Assembly: GCA_947625725.1 (NCBI GenBank)
Contig: CANQPI010000001.1
Coordinates: forward strand, 86,085-150,084
Direction of reading: 5' to 3'
DNA length: 64,000 bases
Origin: an uncultured Clostridia bacterium
GTDB lineage: Bacteria; Bacillota; Clostridia; Christensenellales; CAG-314
Shown: positions 9,194 through 17,751 of the stretch, piece after piece
Numbering within the stretch: position 1 is the first letter of the stretch
Layout: every line of letters begins with the position of its first letter
Made by a program: the position numbers and the translations under genes
Notes under the pieces: generated by a model
Database searches by the model: none
Seen by the model: only the letters and a program-made list of their open reading frames with translations
Told to the model about the DNA's origin: nothing

Positions 9194-9943
9194 CTATAAT
9201 TTGTTTTCGCAGTATCCTCTATGGTTGCATAAATTTTGGCTGTAGAACGCGTCGCACGATGGGTTAAAGTCCCAACATTCGCGAATTTCCTTCACTGTAT
9301 CTCTAGCCCAGCCAAGAGCCTCGTCGACTCCCTTGGTATTGAATAAAATGTCAACTGGTTTGTTTTTCCGAAACATCATAAAGCGGAGTAGGTCGGGATA
9401 TTGCCCATACTTTTCTTTGATGTGCAAAGAGTAAAGATAGAGTTGCCTTGCGTACTCAGCCTGCTCTTTTTTGCTTTTGAAACCACTTTTTGACTTATAG
9501 TCTTGGACGACTAGCTTACCGTTGTCATCTCGATAAACAAGGTCTATTATTCCCGTAAATACCCAATCGTCTATATCTATATCGAATTGTTTTTCAACTT
9601 CGAGTATTTCATATTTGGAGTATCCTGAAAAATTCTGTAAGTATTCAAGGCCTTGCTCATAATAGAGCTTTTTCATATCAGGACAAAATTTTGTGTTTGG
9701 GAAGTCCTCTGTAACCGCTGTTTCAAATTCCCATTTATAGATATCGGCAAGGCTCCACAAGTCTAATTCACCCTTGGCATATCGCTCCATTATAGAGTGA
9801 ACAAACAATCCGTAAGAACTGAAGCAGTTCCCTTCGCCTTTCAAATGGTCAATATAAGTTAGCTTGTAACCATATTTGCATGTGTGGAATGAAGAAAGTT
9901 TGGAAAAACTGTAACGCTCTTTCCCCGTAGTCACTGTTACCAC
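9194..9943 (-). CDS. PD-(D/E)XK nuclease, RecB/Cas4-like
   Basis: SKLSSFHTCKYGYKL, GIIDLVYRDDNGKLVVQDYKSKSG, C-terminal CDAFYSQNLCNHRGYC. Confidence 0.82.
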   Translation of the reverse strand: MVTVTTGKERYSFSKLSSFHTCKYGYKLTYIDHLKGEGNCFSSYGLFVHSIMERYAKGELDLWSLADIYKWEFETAVTEDFPNTKFCPDMKKLYYEQGLEYLQNFSGYSKYEILEVEKQFDIDIDDWVFTGIIDLVYRDDNGKLVVQDYKSKSGFKSKKEQAEYARQLYLYSLHIKEKYGQYPDLLRFMMFRKNKPVDILFNTKGVDEALGWARDTVKEIRECWDFNPSCDAFYSQNLCNHRGYCENKL

Positions 9944-10365
9944 GGAAAATCTTCCTCGGTATCACCAGAAGGTTGAGCATACGATTGCTCTTGTTGCGAC
10001 TCTGGCGATGTTATTGGCTGCGGCTGAGCGGTTGGTTGCGCGGTGGTTTCCTCCTGTTTTTGATTACTTCCGACGATAGATGCCTCCAAGATCAAGAAGC
10101 GGAAGCGCGATTTCTTCTCGTGGGTTTCGGGATTTTCGTACCTCTCATTGGAAAACTTGGCCTTGGTGATCAAAATCCTATCTCCTCTTTTGACTTCTTT
10201 AAGAGAGTTGTTCGCATGTCCAATGGCGCGGGGATACCAGCTTGAGTTCAGCCATTTCCCCTCGGGGTCCTTTTCCGAAGTGGAAACTTGTAGGTCTATG
10301 TATTTTTCGTTTTTCTTTACGTCCCAAACGGTAGCGTATGTTTTCGTAGCGTCGCAGAAAATCAT
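9937..10365 (-). CDS. ssb: Single-stranded DNA-binding (SSB)-like protein
   Basis: OB-like N-terminus, Q/P-rich linker and acidic tip TEEDFPW; start chosen at MIFCDATK with SD GGAGG. Confidence 0.7.
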   Translation of the reverse strand: MIFCDATKTYATVWDVKKNEKYIDLQVSTSEKDPEGKWLNSSWYPRAIGHANNSLKEVKRGDRILITKAKFSNERYENPETHEKKSRFRFLILEASIVGSNQKQEETTAQPTAQPQPITSPESQQEQSYAQPSGDTEEDFPW

Positions 10366-11090
10366 TGTTTCTTTGCCTCCCATTGTTTTTTCTCTTCATT
10401 TTGAAGCGCACTGAGCACCTTGTCGGCGGTTTCTAGCGTTTTGATACTTGACGGATTTGGATTGCCGTCGTTGTTTTGGCTTACGATGGCATACACGTCA
10501 TCTTTGTTTAATCCGCCCTTGATGAGTTGTGAGCCCAGCGCAGTGATTTGTTTGATAACCTTGCCGAGTTCCTCTTTGAATTGTTTCTCTGCCTTGTCGT
10601 TCTCGTAGTTTTCTGCCTCGCGCTGTTTGCTGCGATAACCATCGGGATCTGCCTCTGATGTTGCGAGCTGCAATGTTTTCATCAAGAAGTAACGATTGCA
10701 GTAGGTCGCTCCGGCACCGAAGGCTTGAGCCGCATCATCCATTTGACCGATCAAGGTCCAAGGAACTCTTAGCGTGTCGGATGGATTCTCGGTGTCTACC
10801 CATGTAAACACGGTGTCTGCCTGGACTATAACCTCGTTGACAGTTTCGCCTTTTTTATTTTGATATGTATGCGGCAAGACTTTTGTCGTCCCTGGCGTCA
10901 CTTCGCTATAAAGCATCACACCGTATTTTTGCATACCGGCCGTGACCTTCGCTTGTATGTCTTCTTCGGGAACGTACTTATAGCCGTAAGCCTGCTTGCT
11001 CCGTTGCAGAACTCCGGCAGCATCAGCAATTTTCAGCAATTTCTGATGTAGATTGAGCTTTACAGTTACATTGTCGTTGTTGTCTGGCAT
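10362..11090 (-). CDS. ERF-family single-strand annealing protein
   Basis: NLHQKLLKIADAAGVLQRSKQAYGYKYVPEEDIQAKVTAGMQKYGV...AFGAGATYCNRYFLMKTLQL. Confidence 0.85.
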   Translation of the reverse strand: MPDNNDNVTVKLNLHQKLLKIADAAGVLQRSKQAYGYKYVPEEDIQAKVTAGMQKYGVMLYSEVTPGTTKVLPHTYQNKKGETVNEVIVQADTVFTWVDTENPSDTLRVPWTLIGQMDDAAQAFGAGATYCNRYFLMKTLQLATSEADPDGYRSKQREAENYENDKAEKQFKEELGKVIKQITALGSQLIKGGLNKDDVYAIVSQNNDGNPNPSSIKTLETADKVLSALQNEEKKQWEAKKQ

Positions 11091-11102
11091 TTAATGCCCT
11101 CC

Positions 11103-11876
11103 TTATAAAAATTTTTCAACCAAAGTTGTTTTTTGAGATAAGTAAGTTTTAATGCGAGATTCCCCGACCCAAAAATAAGTGGGATCTTTTTCAATCATTA
11201 TTCCGTGCCGTCCAGTATTTAGGCAGGCTATTGCCGTGCTCATAGAACCTGCGCAATTGTCTAATACAACGTCGCCCTCATCGGTATAGGTTTTAATCAG
11301 CCATTCAAGGAGTGCTACGGGTTTCTCGGTGCGATGAAGCGCGACACTGGGATGTGGTTTGGAATACTTCAACACACTTGTTGGGTATTTAAGGGTTGCG
11401 CCCGCGCGACTGTCCGGGACCACATGAAAGTCGCCGTAGTTGAGATTGATTACTTCCTTTTCCATATATGCCTTGCCTTTGCTGTGCAAGGGCTGTCCTT
11501 CTGTGAATTGAGGGTGATATATGGGCATCTTCCTGTAGAAGATGGCGATTTGCTCGTGCCGGCGAAGTGGCATCCTATTGGCGTTAAGGAAGCCCGTAGG
11601 AATACATTTGTCCCAAACCAGATCGTAGCGAAACATTTTTGGATTGCTGTTCACAAGGTCTATGTAAAACCTTCCTTGCGCAAATAGCGCAATGCAAGCA
11701 TTGGGCTTTGTAATTCTCTTGTAGTGTTCCCAGAGGATAGGCAAATCAATTGGGATGTCGTCTTTGCTTTGTGTTACTCCGTATGGCAGATCACACAAGA
11801 CCATATCAACAGATTGTTCTGGTATAATCTTCATTATTTCTAGGCAATCACCTTGATGGGTTTTGATTTCGTGCAT
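11103..11876 (-). CDS. Site-specific DNA methyltransferase (N4-C/N6-A class)
   Basis: DMVLCDLPYGVT catalytic motif; VVLDNCAGSMSTAIACLNTGRHGIMIEKDP SAM motif. Confidence 0.88.
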   Translation of the reverse strand: MHEIKTHQGDCLEIMKIIPEQSVDMVLCDLPYGVTQSKDDIPIDLPILWEHYKRITKPNACIALFAQGRFYIDLVNSNPKMFRYDLVWDKCIPTGFLNANRMPLRRHEQIAIFYRKMPIYHPQFTEGQPLHSKGKAYMEKEVINLNYGDFHVVPDSRAGATLKYPTSVLKYSKPHPSVALHRTEKPVALLEWLIKTYTDEGDVVLDNCAGSMSTAIACLNTGRHGIMIEKDPTYFWVGESRIKTYLSQKTTLVEKFL

Positions 11877-11880
11877 AGAT

Positions 11881-12138
11881 TTATGTATTTACCCCATTTA
11901 ATATGGCGTTTTCCCAGTTGAACACCTTACTTATTTCGTCGCAACGTCGCTCAAGTGCGGTTATTATAGCCTTTAGGTTTTGTATCTGTCCATCAAGGTT
12001 TTGCAGGCGCGCTTCCAAAGAATTTAATGAAGTTGTGACTAGACGCCTTGTCGTTGCGGCTGTTGCGCCTAACAACTCCTCACATTGAGTTAATCTCCAT
12101 ACAAGACCTTGCAGGGAATCCCCTATGTCTTCGCTCAT
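11881..12138 (-). CDS. Hypothetical phage protein (coiled-coil-like)
   Basis: 85-aa ORF in operon; heptad-like LEARLQNLDGQIQNLKAIITALERR. Confidence 0.55.
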   Translation of the reverse strand: MSEDIGDSLQGLVWRLTQCEELLGATAATTRRLVTTSLNSLEARLQNLDGQIQNLKAIITALERRCDEISKVFNWENAILNGVNT

Positions 12139-12192
12139 ATCTTCTCCTATTTCGGTTGTTGTTTCTCACTTATTTGTGTAATGTTGTTTGTA

Positions 12193-12516
12193 TTATTTAA
12201 TTCCCTCTAATATCGCTTTCTCCCAAGAGAGGTTTTCGTTGTCTTCCTCGGGAGCTGTGCTCAAAGTGGGAATTGCGGCAAAATCAAATTCTCCCAAACA
12301 GATAAAACCATCGCCCTCCTCTCGCACTTCAAGGTTGCCTTCAATCTTTTCCAGTCCCCAAGAGTTAAACAGATAGTTTCCATATGGTGTAACATATAAT
12401 ACTCCCTTTTCTCCCGTGGTCGGCGGTGTGGGGACTTGCTTGATTTCGTCTATATGCAATCCCAAACGAAACTTCCTTTGCCACGAATCTAATTCCGCAA
12501 AACTATCAGTTGGCAT
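12193..12516 (-). CDS. Hypothetical phage protein
   Basis: 107-aa ORF in operon; overlaps the end of the next ORF. Confidence 0.5.
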   Translation of the reverse strand: MPTDSFAELDSWQRKFRLGLHIDEIKQVPTPPTTGEKGVLYVTPYGNYLFNSWGLEKIEGNLEVREEGDGFICLGEFDFAAIPTLSTAPEEDNENLSWEKAILEGIK

Positions 12517-12793
12517 TTTTCCCTCCTCTTTTTTCTTTATTTGTGGCGGTCTTTGCGGCTTGCTCTGCCGCGATTTGGATTGCGAGTTGTTCTCGCTTAA
12601 ATTTCCCCGAGCGTTTTATCATAAACTCCGGCGGGGAATTTGTGGTTTCCTCGTCGTAGATATCACATAAGTCTGAGGAAAAGTATTTACAGTTCTCGTG
12701 CTTGTCCTGGCAACGCTCTCTGCACTTTTTGGATTGGCAAAAGTTGCAACAGAGGTATGATGCCTCGCATCGGTTTCTTAATACACATTTCAT
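12506..12793 (-). CDS. Cys-rich small phage protein, probable metal-binding N-terminus
   Basis: MKCVLRNRCEASYLCCNFCQSKKCRERCQDKHENCKYFSSDLC. Confidence 0.55.
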   Translation of the reverse strand: MKCVLRNRCEASYLCCNFCQSKKCRERCQDKHENCKYFSSDLCDIYDEETTNSPPEFMIKRSGKFKREQLAIQIAAEQAAKTATNKEKRGGKNAN

Positions 12794-12983
12794 AAGGTTA
12801 TCTCTTTTGGGTTAATCAATTTTGGATTAAAAACGCAATAAATTATTTGAATAAAAGGTTTGTTTTATCAAATATTAAAAACGGAAGCAATGGGCTAAAA
12901 TAGGTTTGTAAATTTGTTTGCGGCAAGCAGACGGGTATTGTCGGCGACTTGCAAGACCTCGAAATAACACTTTCTAATTCATC

Positions 12984-13373
12984 CTATAAATAGGCATACA
13001 TCAGCGGCTGAGGTTCTTCGTTGTCGGAAATCTCGACATCGTTGGCAATTTCCAAGTAGAGCATAATTTGCGCCGCGGCTATTTGGATTTGCTTGATATT
13101 ATCTTCCATGTCTTGTATCGCAGTAATTTCCTCGAAAAGCTCTTCGTAAGTCAAGTGGTGTTCGCACATATTTTTATGGATGCGAATCTCGCGCTCCTTG
13201 CTTTCGATTTTTTCCCTGAGATTTTGGAGCGCGGAAGATATGGCGGCGGGAGATAGAGGTTGCCACTCGTCAGTAAATTTTAGAACGTCAATAAACGCAG
13301 CGTAGATTTCGGTTCCCGAACTGTGGGAGGACAACTCGGCGTTGCCCTTTTTGAAGCAAAGATAAGAACTCAT
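12984..13373 (-). CDS. Hypothetical phage protein
   Basis: 129-aa ORF about 100 bp downstream of a consensus promoter. Confidence 0.5.
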   Translation of the reverse strand: MSSYLCFKKGNAELSSHSSGTEIYAAFIDVLKFTDEWQPLSPAAISSALQNLREKIESKEREIRIHKNMCEHHLTYEELFEEITAIQDMEDNIKQIQIAAAQIMLYLEIANDVEISDNEEPQPLMYAYL

Positions 13374-13472
13374 AAACTACTCCTTAATAAAATATAGATA
13401 AATAAAGTATATACAATATATAATAATAAAAACAAATATGTGCGCGGTGGGTTATGTCCTCATCTATGTCAT

Positions 13473-13516
13473 ATAATATCACATATTAAATAGTATGTCA
13501 AGGGTTTAGACATACT
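13473..13516 (-). promoter_or_regulatory. Phage promoter with overlapping palindromic operator
   Basis: Minus-strand TTGACA (13496-13501), 17-bp spacer, TATTAT (13473-13478); inverted repeat AGTATGTC-N9-GACATACT (13492-13516) over the -35. Confidence 0.75.
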
Positions 13517-13525
13517 TTTTAATAA

Positions 13526-14749
13526 TTATTTTTTAATACGGGAGAGGAGTTCTGCGTATTTGCGTCCGCCGGGGCTATCGGGGTTTTCGTAATAGGCGGT
13601 TTGTAATGATATTAGTGCCTCCCTTATTGCACTAGGACGAGCGAGTAATACTAGCGGATAGAATACAATAAAGAATACAGCCGGACAAGTAAACAGCAAA
13701 ATAAAATAGACCACTGTTATACATAGCATAACCGCAGTGAAATGGATCAGCTTTTCTCGGAGTTCAAAGTCGGCATCAAAGGAGAGAATAAATGGTACAA
13801 TTAGGCTCACCACAAGGGCAATGGCAAAAAATATGGCTAGACCGAGAACGACATTGGCGTTTATGTTTTCATACGCCTTGCGTTCGTCTTTGGTCATGGC
13901 TTTAACAACAAGCTTGATTTCGCAGTTGCGTCTCTTTATTTCATCTTCGGGCAACTTGTCTCTCAAAGATTTGTCGTCACGCTCTTTCTTTAACTTCCGC
14001 GTTTCGTCACTCCACGCGACGCCGCAAAACTCATTGTGTTTCTCGAGCAATAAATTATAAGCTTTACGTCGCTCAAGCAATTTCCATGCCTCCATAGAAT
14101 TGCGCTTATCCGCAAACGCATTATATTCCAATCTGCGGTAATCCAATTCAAAACCCTCTTGTGCTAGGATGGACCTTGCCGCTTCAATACAGAGCGGCTG
14201 AATAACGTGTGCGGCAACAGTGGAGAAGAACCCTTTTGCTATTCCGTTGAAGGGCTCAAAATAAGTATCGTATTCGTAAACACGTCCATCCCTTTTTATG
14301 GGTTTTGTTATTCCGCATGTACCGAATAGCAAATCGAGATGATCTGGATCTGGCGTATGAGTTTCGTCTTGCCATATCATTTTGATTGCAGTAAGGTTTT
14401 CCCACGAGGATTCGCCCGTTAATTCTCCGCATGAGACGCGCTCGTCAATCCATGCGACGTATTTTTGGATAACTTGTTCTCTTTCCTCAATTAGTTTTTG
14501 CTCCTTGCTTGTATATGGTTCTGCAAAATCATATTGAGGAAGCAGATAAGTTATAAAATCCTGCGGGCTCGGATGTTTTTCGCGAACGAAGTCATCAAGT
14601 CTGTCAATTGTGTTCCTCAACGCTTGGCAAAATGCCACATCCTGCAGGGCGACGTTTTTCTTTATCGTATTCTTTTTATGTTTCGGGTCGCTCGGCGCGG
14701 ATGTATCTCCCAAAATTAAGCCGGCGAGAAAAGCAGAAAATTCCGACAT
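13526..14749 (-). CDS. Membrane-anchored hypothetical protein
   Basis: Start at MSEFSAFLAG; two C-terminal hydrophobic segments (VVLGLAIFFAIALVVSLIVPFIL; FTAVMLCITVVYFILLFTCPAVFFIVFYPLVLLA). Confidence 0.6.
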   Translation of the reverse strand: MSEFSAFLAGLILGDTSAPSDPKHKKNTIKKNVALQDVAFCQALRNTIDRLDDFVREKHPSPQDFITYLLPQYDFAEPYTSKEQKLIEEREQVIQKYVAWIDERVSCGELTGESSWENLTAIKMIWQDETHTPDPDHLDLLFGTCGITKPIKRDGRVYEYDTYFEPFNGIAKGFFSTVAAHVIQPLCIEAARSILAQEGFELDYRRLEYNAFADKRNSMEAWKLLERRKAYNLLLEKHNEFCGVAWSDETRKLKKERDDKSLRDKLPEDEIKRRNCEIKLVVKAMTKDERKAYENINANVVLGLAIFFAIALVVSLIVPFILSFDADFELREKLIHFTAVMLCITVVYFILLFTCPAVFFIVFYPLVLLARPSAIREALISLQTAYYENPDSPGGRKYAELLSRIKK

Positions 14750-14751
14750 AT

Positions 14752-15522
14752 TTATTCCTCGATAACAATACAATTTACCTTTCTTGAAAGAGCGGTGCAA
14801 GCATCAATGGCAATGATGCCACGTGCCCGAAATGGGTTATAGTTTCCTTTCGTCGGGTTGGCATCATATTTTTCGTGCCCATACGAACAATGCCAATGCC
14901 CACATATTATCGTTTTGTTAGGCAGAACAACGTTATCCTTGACCGCACAATCCATTCCGTTGAGCCATCGCGCTTCTTCCCATTGAGATTGAGCAGCAGT
15001 TCGCCAATTTGGGTCGAACTTGTGGATATCGCCTTCGAATTTCTTTGTTGTGTTACATGGAATCCATCCATGAACAAACACATAATGTTCGGTTTCAACG
15101 TAGTCAACCATTTTGGGAATAATTGTTTTGATAAATGGTGTATTGTAGCAGGCTCTGGCAAAAGCCTTGGTTTGCGTCGTCGCCGTCCAGTAGTCACAGC
15201 CAGTGAGCTGAAGAAGCGTATCAAACGTTCTGTTTGAAAAATGGTGTGTATATTCGATACCATAGTCAATCCATTTTTCATAATTTGCTAAAAGCTCAAG
15301 AACTAAGTCTTCATGGTTTCCTCGAATTAGAATTACTTTGTCTTTGGAGATTAGTTGCATTATATACTGTTGCATAAGGACGGCCTCTTGGCCTCTGTCC
15401 ATCAAGTCCCCGCATACTATCAGTTTGTGCTCTGGGTTTTCTATATCAAAACCCGCGTTCAAGAGGGCTGTATTAAATTCGAAGAAAAATCCGTGTAGGT
15501 CTGAAACTACAAAATATTTCAT
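14752..15522 (-). CDS. Metallophosphoesterase, lambda-phosphatase/PPP-like
   Basis: SDLHG, CGDLMDRGQ, IRGNHEDLV, VFVHGWIPC, CGHWHCSYG. Confidence 0.85.
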   Translation of the reverse strand: MKYFVVSDLHGFFFEFNTALLNAGFDIENPEHKLIVCGDLMDRGQEAVLMQQYIMQLISKDKVILIRGNHEDLVLELLANYEKWIDYGIEYTHHFSNRTFDTLLQLTGCDYWTATTQTKAFARACYNTPFIKTIIPKMVDYVETEHYVFVHGWIPCNTTKKFEGDIHKFDPNWRTAAQSQWEEARWLNGMDCAVKDNVVLPNKTIICGHWHCSYGHEKYDANPTKGNYNPFRARGIIAIDACTALSRKVNCIVIEE

Positions 15523-15534
15523 AATGCTCCTTTT

Positions 15535-15563
15535 ATTATATCAAAAAGTAAATAGATATGCAA
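15535..15563 (-). promoter_or_regulatory. Promoter for the minus-strand phosphatase operon
   Basis: Minus-strand TTGCAT, 17 bp, TATAAT. Confidence 0.6.
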
Positions 15564-15777
15564 GCGCACGGTTTGGACAAATCACGCAAGCACATTTTTG
15601 TCCACGATTTGTCCACGCCGCACAAATGATATCAAGTGTTTTTAGGTGCGGGTAAATGATACTATGGTAATATGGTTCGGAAATAATTAGGAAAATTACC
15701 GCTACAAATGATAATAAATGTGTTCTAATGAAACCAAAGAACTCGACAAATAATTTATTTTATTTTGAGAGAATGTA

Positions 15778-15806
15778 TGGACAAAACCGCGCAAATACTG
15801 TACAAT
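15778..15806 (+). promoter_or_regulatory. Promoter of NYN gene
   Basis: TGGACA, 17 bp, TACAAT; SD CGGAGG before ATG 15834. Confidence 0.65.
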
Positions 15807-15833
15807 AAACAATAGACATTCGGAGGTACTGTC

Positions 15834-16805
15834 ATGCTCAAAGATTGCAACATAGCGTTTTTTATCGACGTGGACAATGTAGGACTGAAAAGCGAAAATT
15901 ACTTCAACGTGATTGAACAGTTGTCCGCAATGGGCAAGATACTTTGCGGCAAAATTTACGGCGCGGGCGAGCGCAAACACAAGGAGATCTACGCCGACGC
16001 TCAATTGCACGGCTACAAAGTGGAACGCCCCATGCGCGTCAAACGTCGCGGCAGAAAGGAATTCGATCCGCGTATATTTGTGGACGCGGTGGACGCCGTT
16101 GCGCGTACTCCCGCAATCGACGCGGTTTGCATCATAGCGCAACCCACCGATCTGGTGTATCTTTACAGTTATCTTCGCGGGCGCGGCGTCAGAATTATCG
16201 CTTTGGATAACGCCGACGACGCAAGTTGCGCCCTTGTGGACGAGGTAATAGACCTCGGCATTGTTTTGGAACTCAAACTGCCCGAAACAACGCAGTCCAA
16301 ACCCGCCAAACGTACTCAAACGGCTGTCGATCGTTCCGCAACGGGAGAACCGTCGCCGACCGCGGAGAGTCTTGACCGCACCGACGAACTGTTGAGGGAG
16401 ATCGAACGGCTGAAAGACGAAGTGTCGATCCCCGAACCCGAGCAGGTTTCCGAACAGCCCGTCGAGCAACCTCGCGATCAAGACGTTAGTCCGCAAACAG
16501 AGCAAACTCCGCAAGATACGCAAAATACCAGCATAGTGGACGAAACCAGATCGCTGTTGGAACGCATTGCGGAAATACACGGCAATTCCCCGGAGCAGAC
16601 AGCCGAACAACCTGCGAAACCCGTCGAGCAACCGACGGAACAAACGCCTGTTGCGCAAGCGGAGCCAACCGCTCCCCGCGCGCCCTATTCCGCCACCAAC
16701 GACGGCGATTTGATCAGGCGCATAGAGGAAATTCGCAAAAACAGTCAAGGCGGCGACGAGGACTTTATCGAGGAGATCCGCAAACTGCTTGACGGTTTGG
16801 AGTAA
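15834..16805 (+). CDS. NYN-domain (PIN-like/LabA-type) protein with long P/E/T/Q-rich tail
   Basis: IAFFIDVDNVGLKSENYFNV..., DPRIFVDAVDAVAR...IDAVCIIAQPTDLVYLYSYLRGRGVRIIALD. Confidence 0.8.
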   Translation: MLKDCNIAFFIDVDNVGLKSENYFNVIEQLSAMGKILCGKIYGAGERKHKEIYADAQLHGYKVERPMRVKRRGRKEFDPRIFVDAVDAVARTPAIDAVCIIAQPTDLVYLYSYLRGRGVRIIALDNADDASCALVDEVIDLGIVLELKLPETTQSKPAKRTQTAVDRSATGEPSPTAESLDRTDELLREIERLKDEVSIPEPEQVSEQPVEQPRDQDVSPQTEQTPQDTQNTSIVDETRSLLERIAEIHGNSPEQTAEQPAKPVEQPTEQTPVAQAEPTAPRAPYSATNDGDLIRRIEEIRKNSQGGDEDFIEEIRKLLDGLE

Positions 16806-16843
16806 CGGCAAACACATACAAACGGCAATCAGCCGTCAACGCG

Positions 16844-16874
16844 CCCCGTCGGACGATCCGACGGGGTATTTGTT
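16844..16874 (+). terminator. Intrinsic terminator after NYN gene
   Basis: CCCCGTCGGA-CGA-TCCGACGGGG, then a moderately T-rich tail. Confidence 0.7.
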
Positions 16875-17097
16875 TGCGCTTTTGTCGTTTTCCACCCGCC
16901 CGTCTGTGCAAAATCGCCACTTGGGGTAGAAAAATTCGCAATTTGCGCAACGCGATCGTTGCGTTTCGGAGCGCGCGCAAATTTCGAAACTTCTCGTAAA
17001 AACGACTTCGAGCCGCTCAAACAATATTGTTTTGCGGGGCAAATCGTTGGATATTTTTCACGGCGGAGATATATTATAGTGATAAACTTTATTATAC

Positions 17098-17126
17098 TTG
17101 ACAATACAAGGCAAAAGTGGTAGCAT
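17098..17126 (+). promoter_or_regulatory. Promoter of GNAT-mrnC-rlmB-sigH-dnaX operon
   Basis: TTGACA, 17 bp, TAGCAT. Confidence 0.6.
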
Positions 17127-17175
17127 AAATTGTAGATTATCAAAATGGCATATTATGTCCGCAAGGAGAAAATAT

Positions 17176-17748
17176 ATGAATATCAGACCGTATGAGAAAA
17201 AAGATTTTCGCTATGTGCAGGATATTTGCGTGGCGACGAGCAAGTTCGCCGACGACGATACCCCCGCAAACCGCGCCATGCTTTGCTCCATGTATTGCGA
17301 CTACTACTTGGATTTTCAACCCGAGTACTGTTATGTAGCCGTGGACGATAATGACGTTCCCGTCGGATATTTGCTTTGCGTGGTGGATCTCGATCAATAT
17401 CAGGAGTGCATGCAGGAGTTGTATTTGCCTCTTGTGCGCAAAATATCCGGCAGCGATTACTTCCGTTTTGTCGCGGAAACCAAAGTGTGCGAGCGTTACG
17501 TGCGGCAAGGATACACGGCGCATCTGTATCTCAACGTTTTGGAAGATCACCGCCGTCAAGGGTTGGGCACGCAGTTGCTACAAGCGGCGGAATCCAAACT
17601 CAAAGAAATGTATGTCGAGGGACTGTACCTCATTGTCGGACAAAAGAACGACGAAGCGCGCGCCTTTTACGAAAAGTTGGGCTACGAGGACATAGATTAT
17701 CTTGTCAATATGGTCGTTTACGGCAAAAAACTCTACACGGAAGACTAG
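17176..17748 (+). CDS. GNAT-family N-acetyltransferase
   Basis: MNIRPYEKKDFRYVQDIC...HLYLNVLEDHRRQGLGTQLLQAAESKLKE...ARAFYEKLGYE; SD AAGGAG. Confidence 0.9.
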   Translation: MNIRPYEKKDFRYVQDICVATSKFADDDTPANRAMLCSMYCDYYLDFQPEYCYVAVDDNDVPVGYLLCVVDLDQYQECMQELYLPLVRKISGSDYFRFVAETKVCERYVRQGYTAHLYLNVLEDHRRQGLGTQLLQAAESKLKEMYVEGLYLIVGQKNDEARAFYEKLGYEDIDYLVNMVVYGKKLYTED

Positions 17749-17751
17749 GCT

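Noticed and set aside
16946-16963. Perfect palindrome CGCAACG-CGAT-CGTTGCG
   Set aside because: Short, GC-rich, in an intergenic tail without promoter or T-run context; could occur by chance in this CG-biased sequence.
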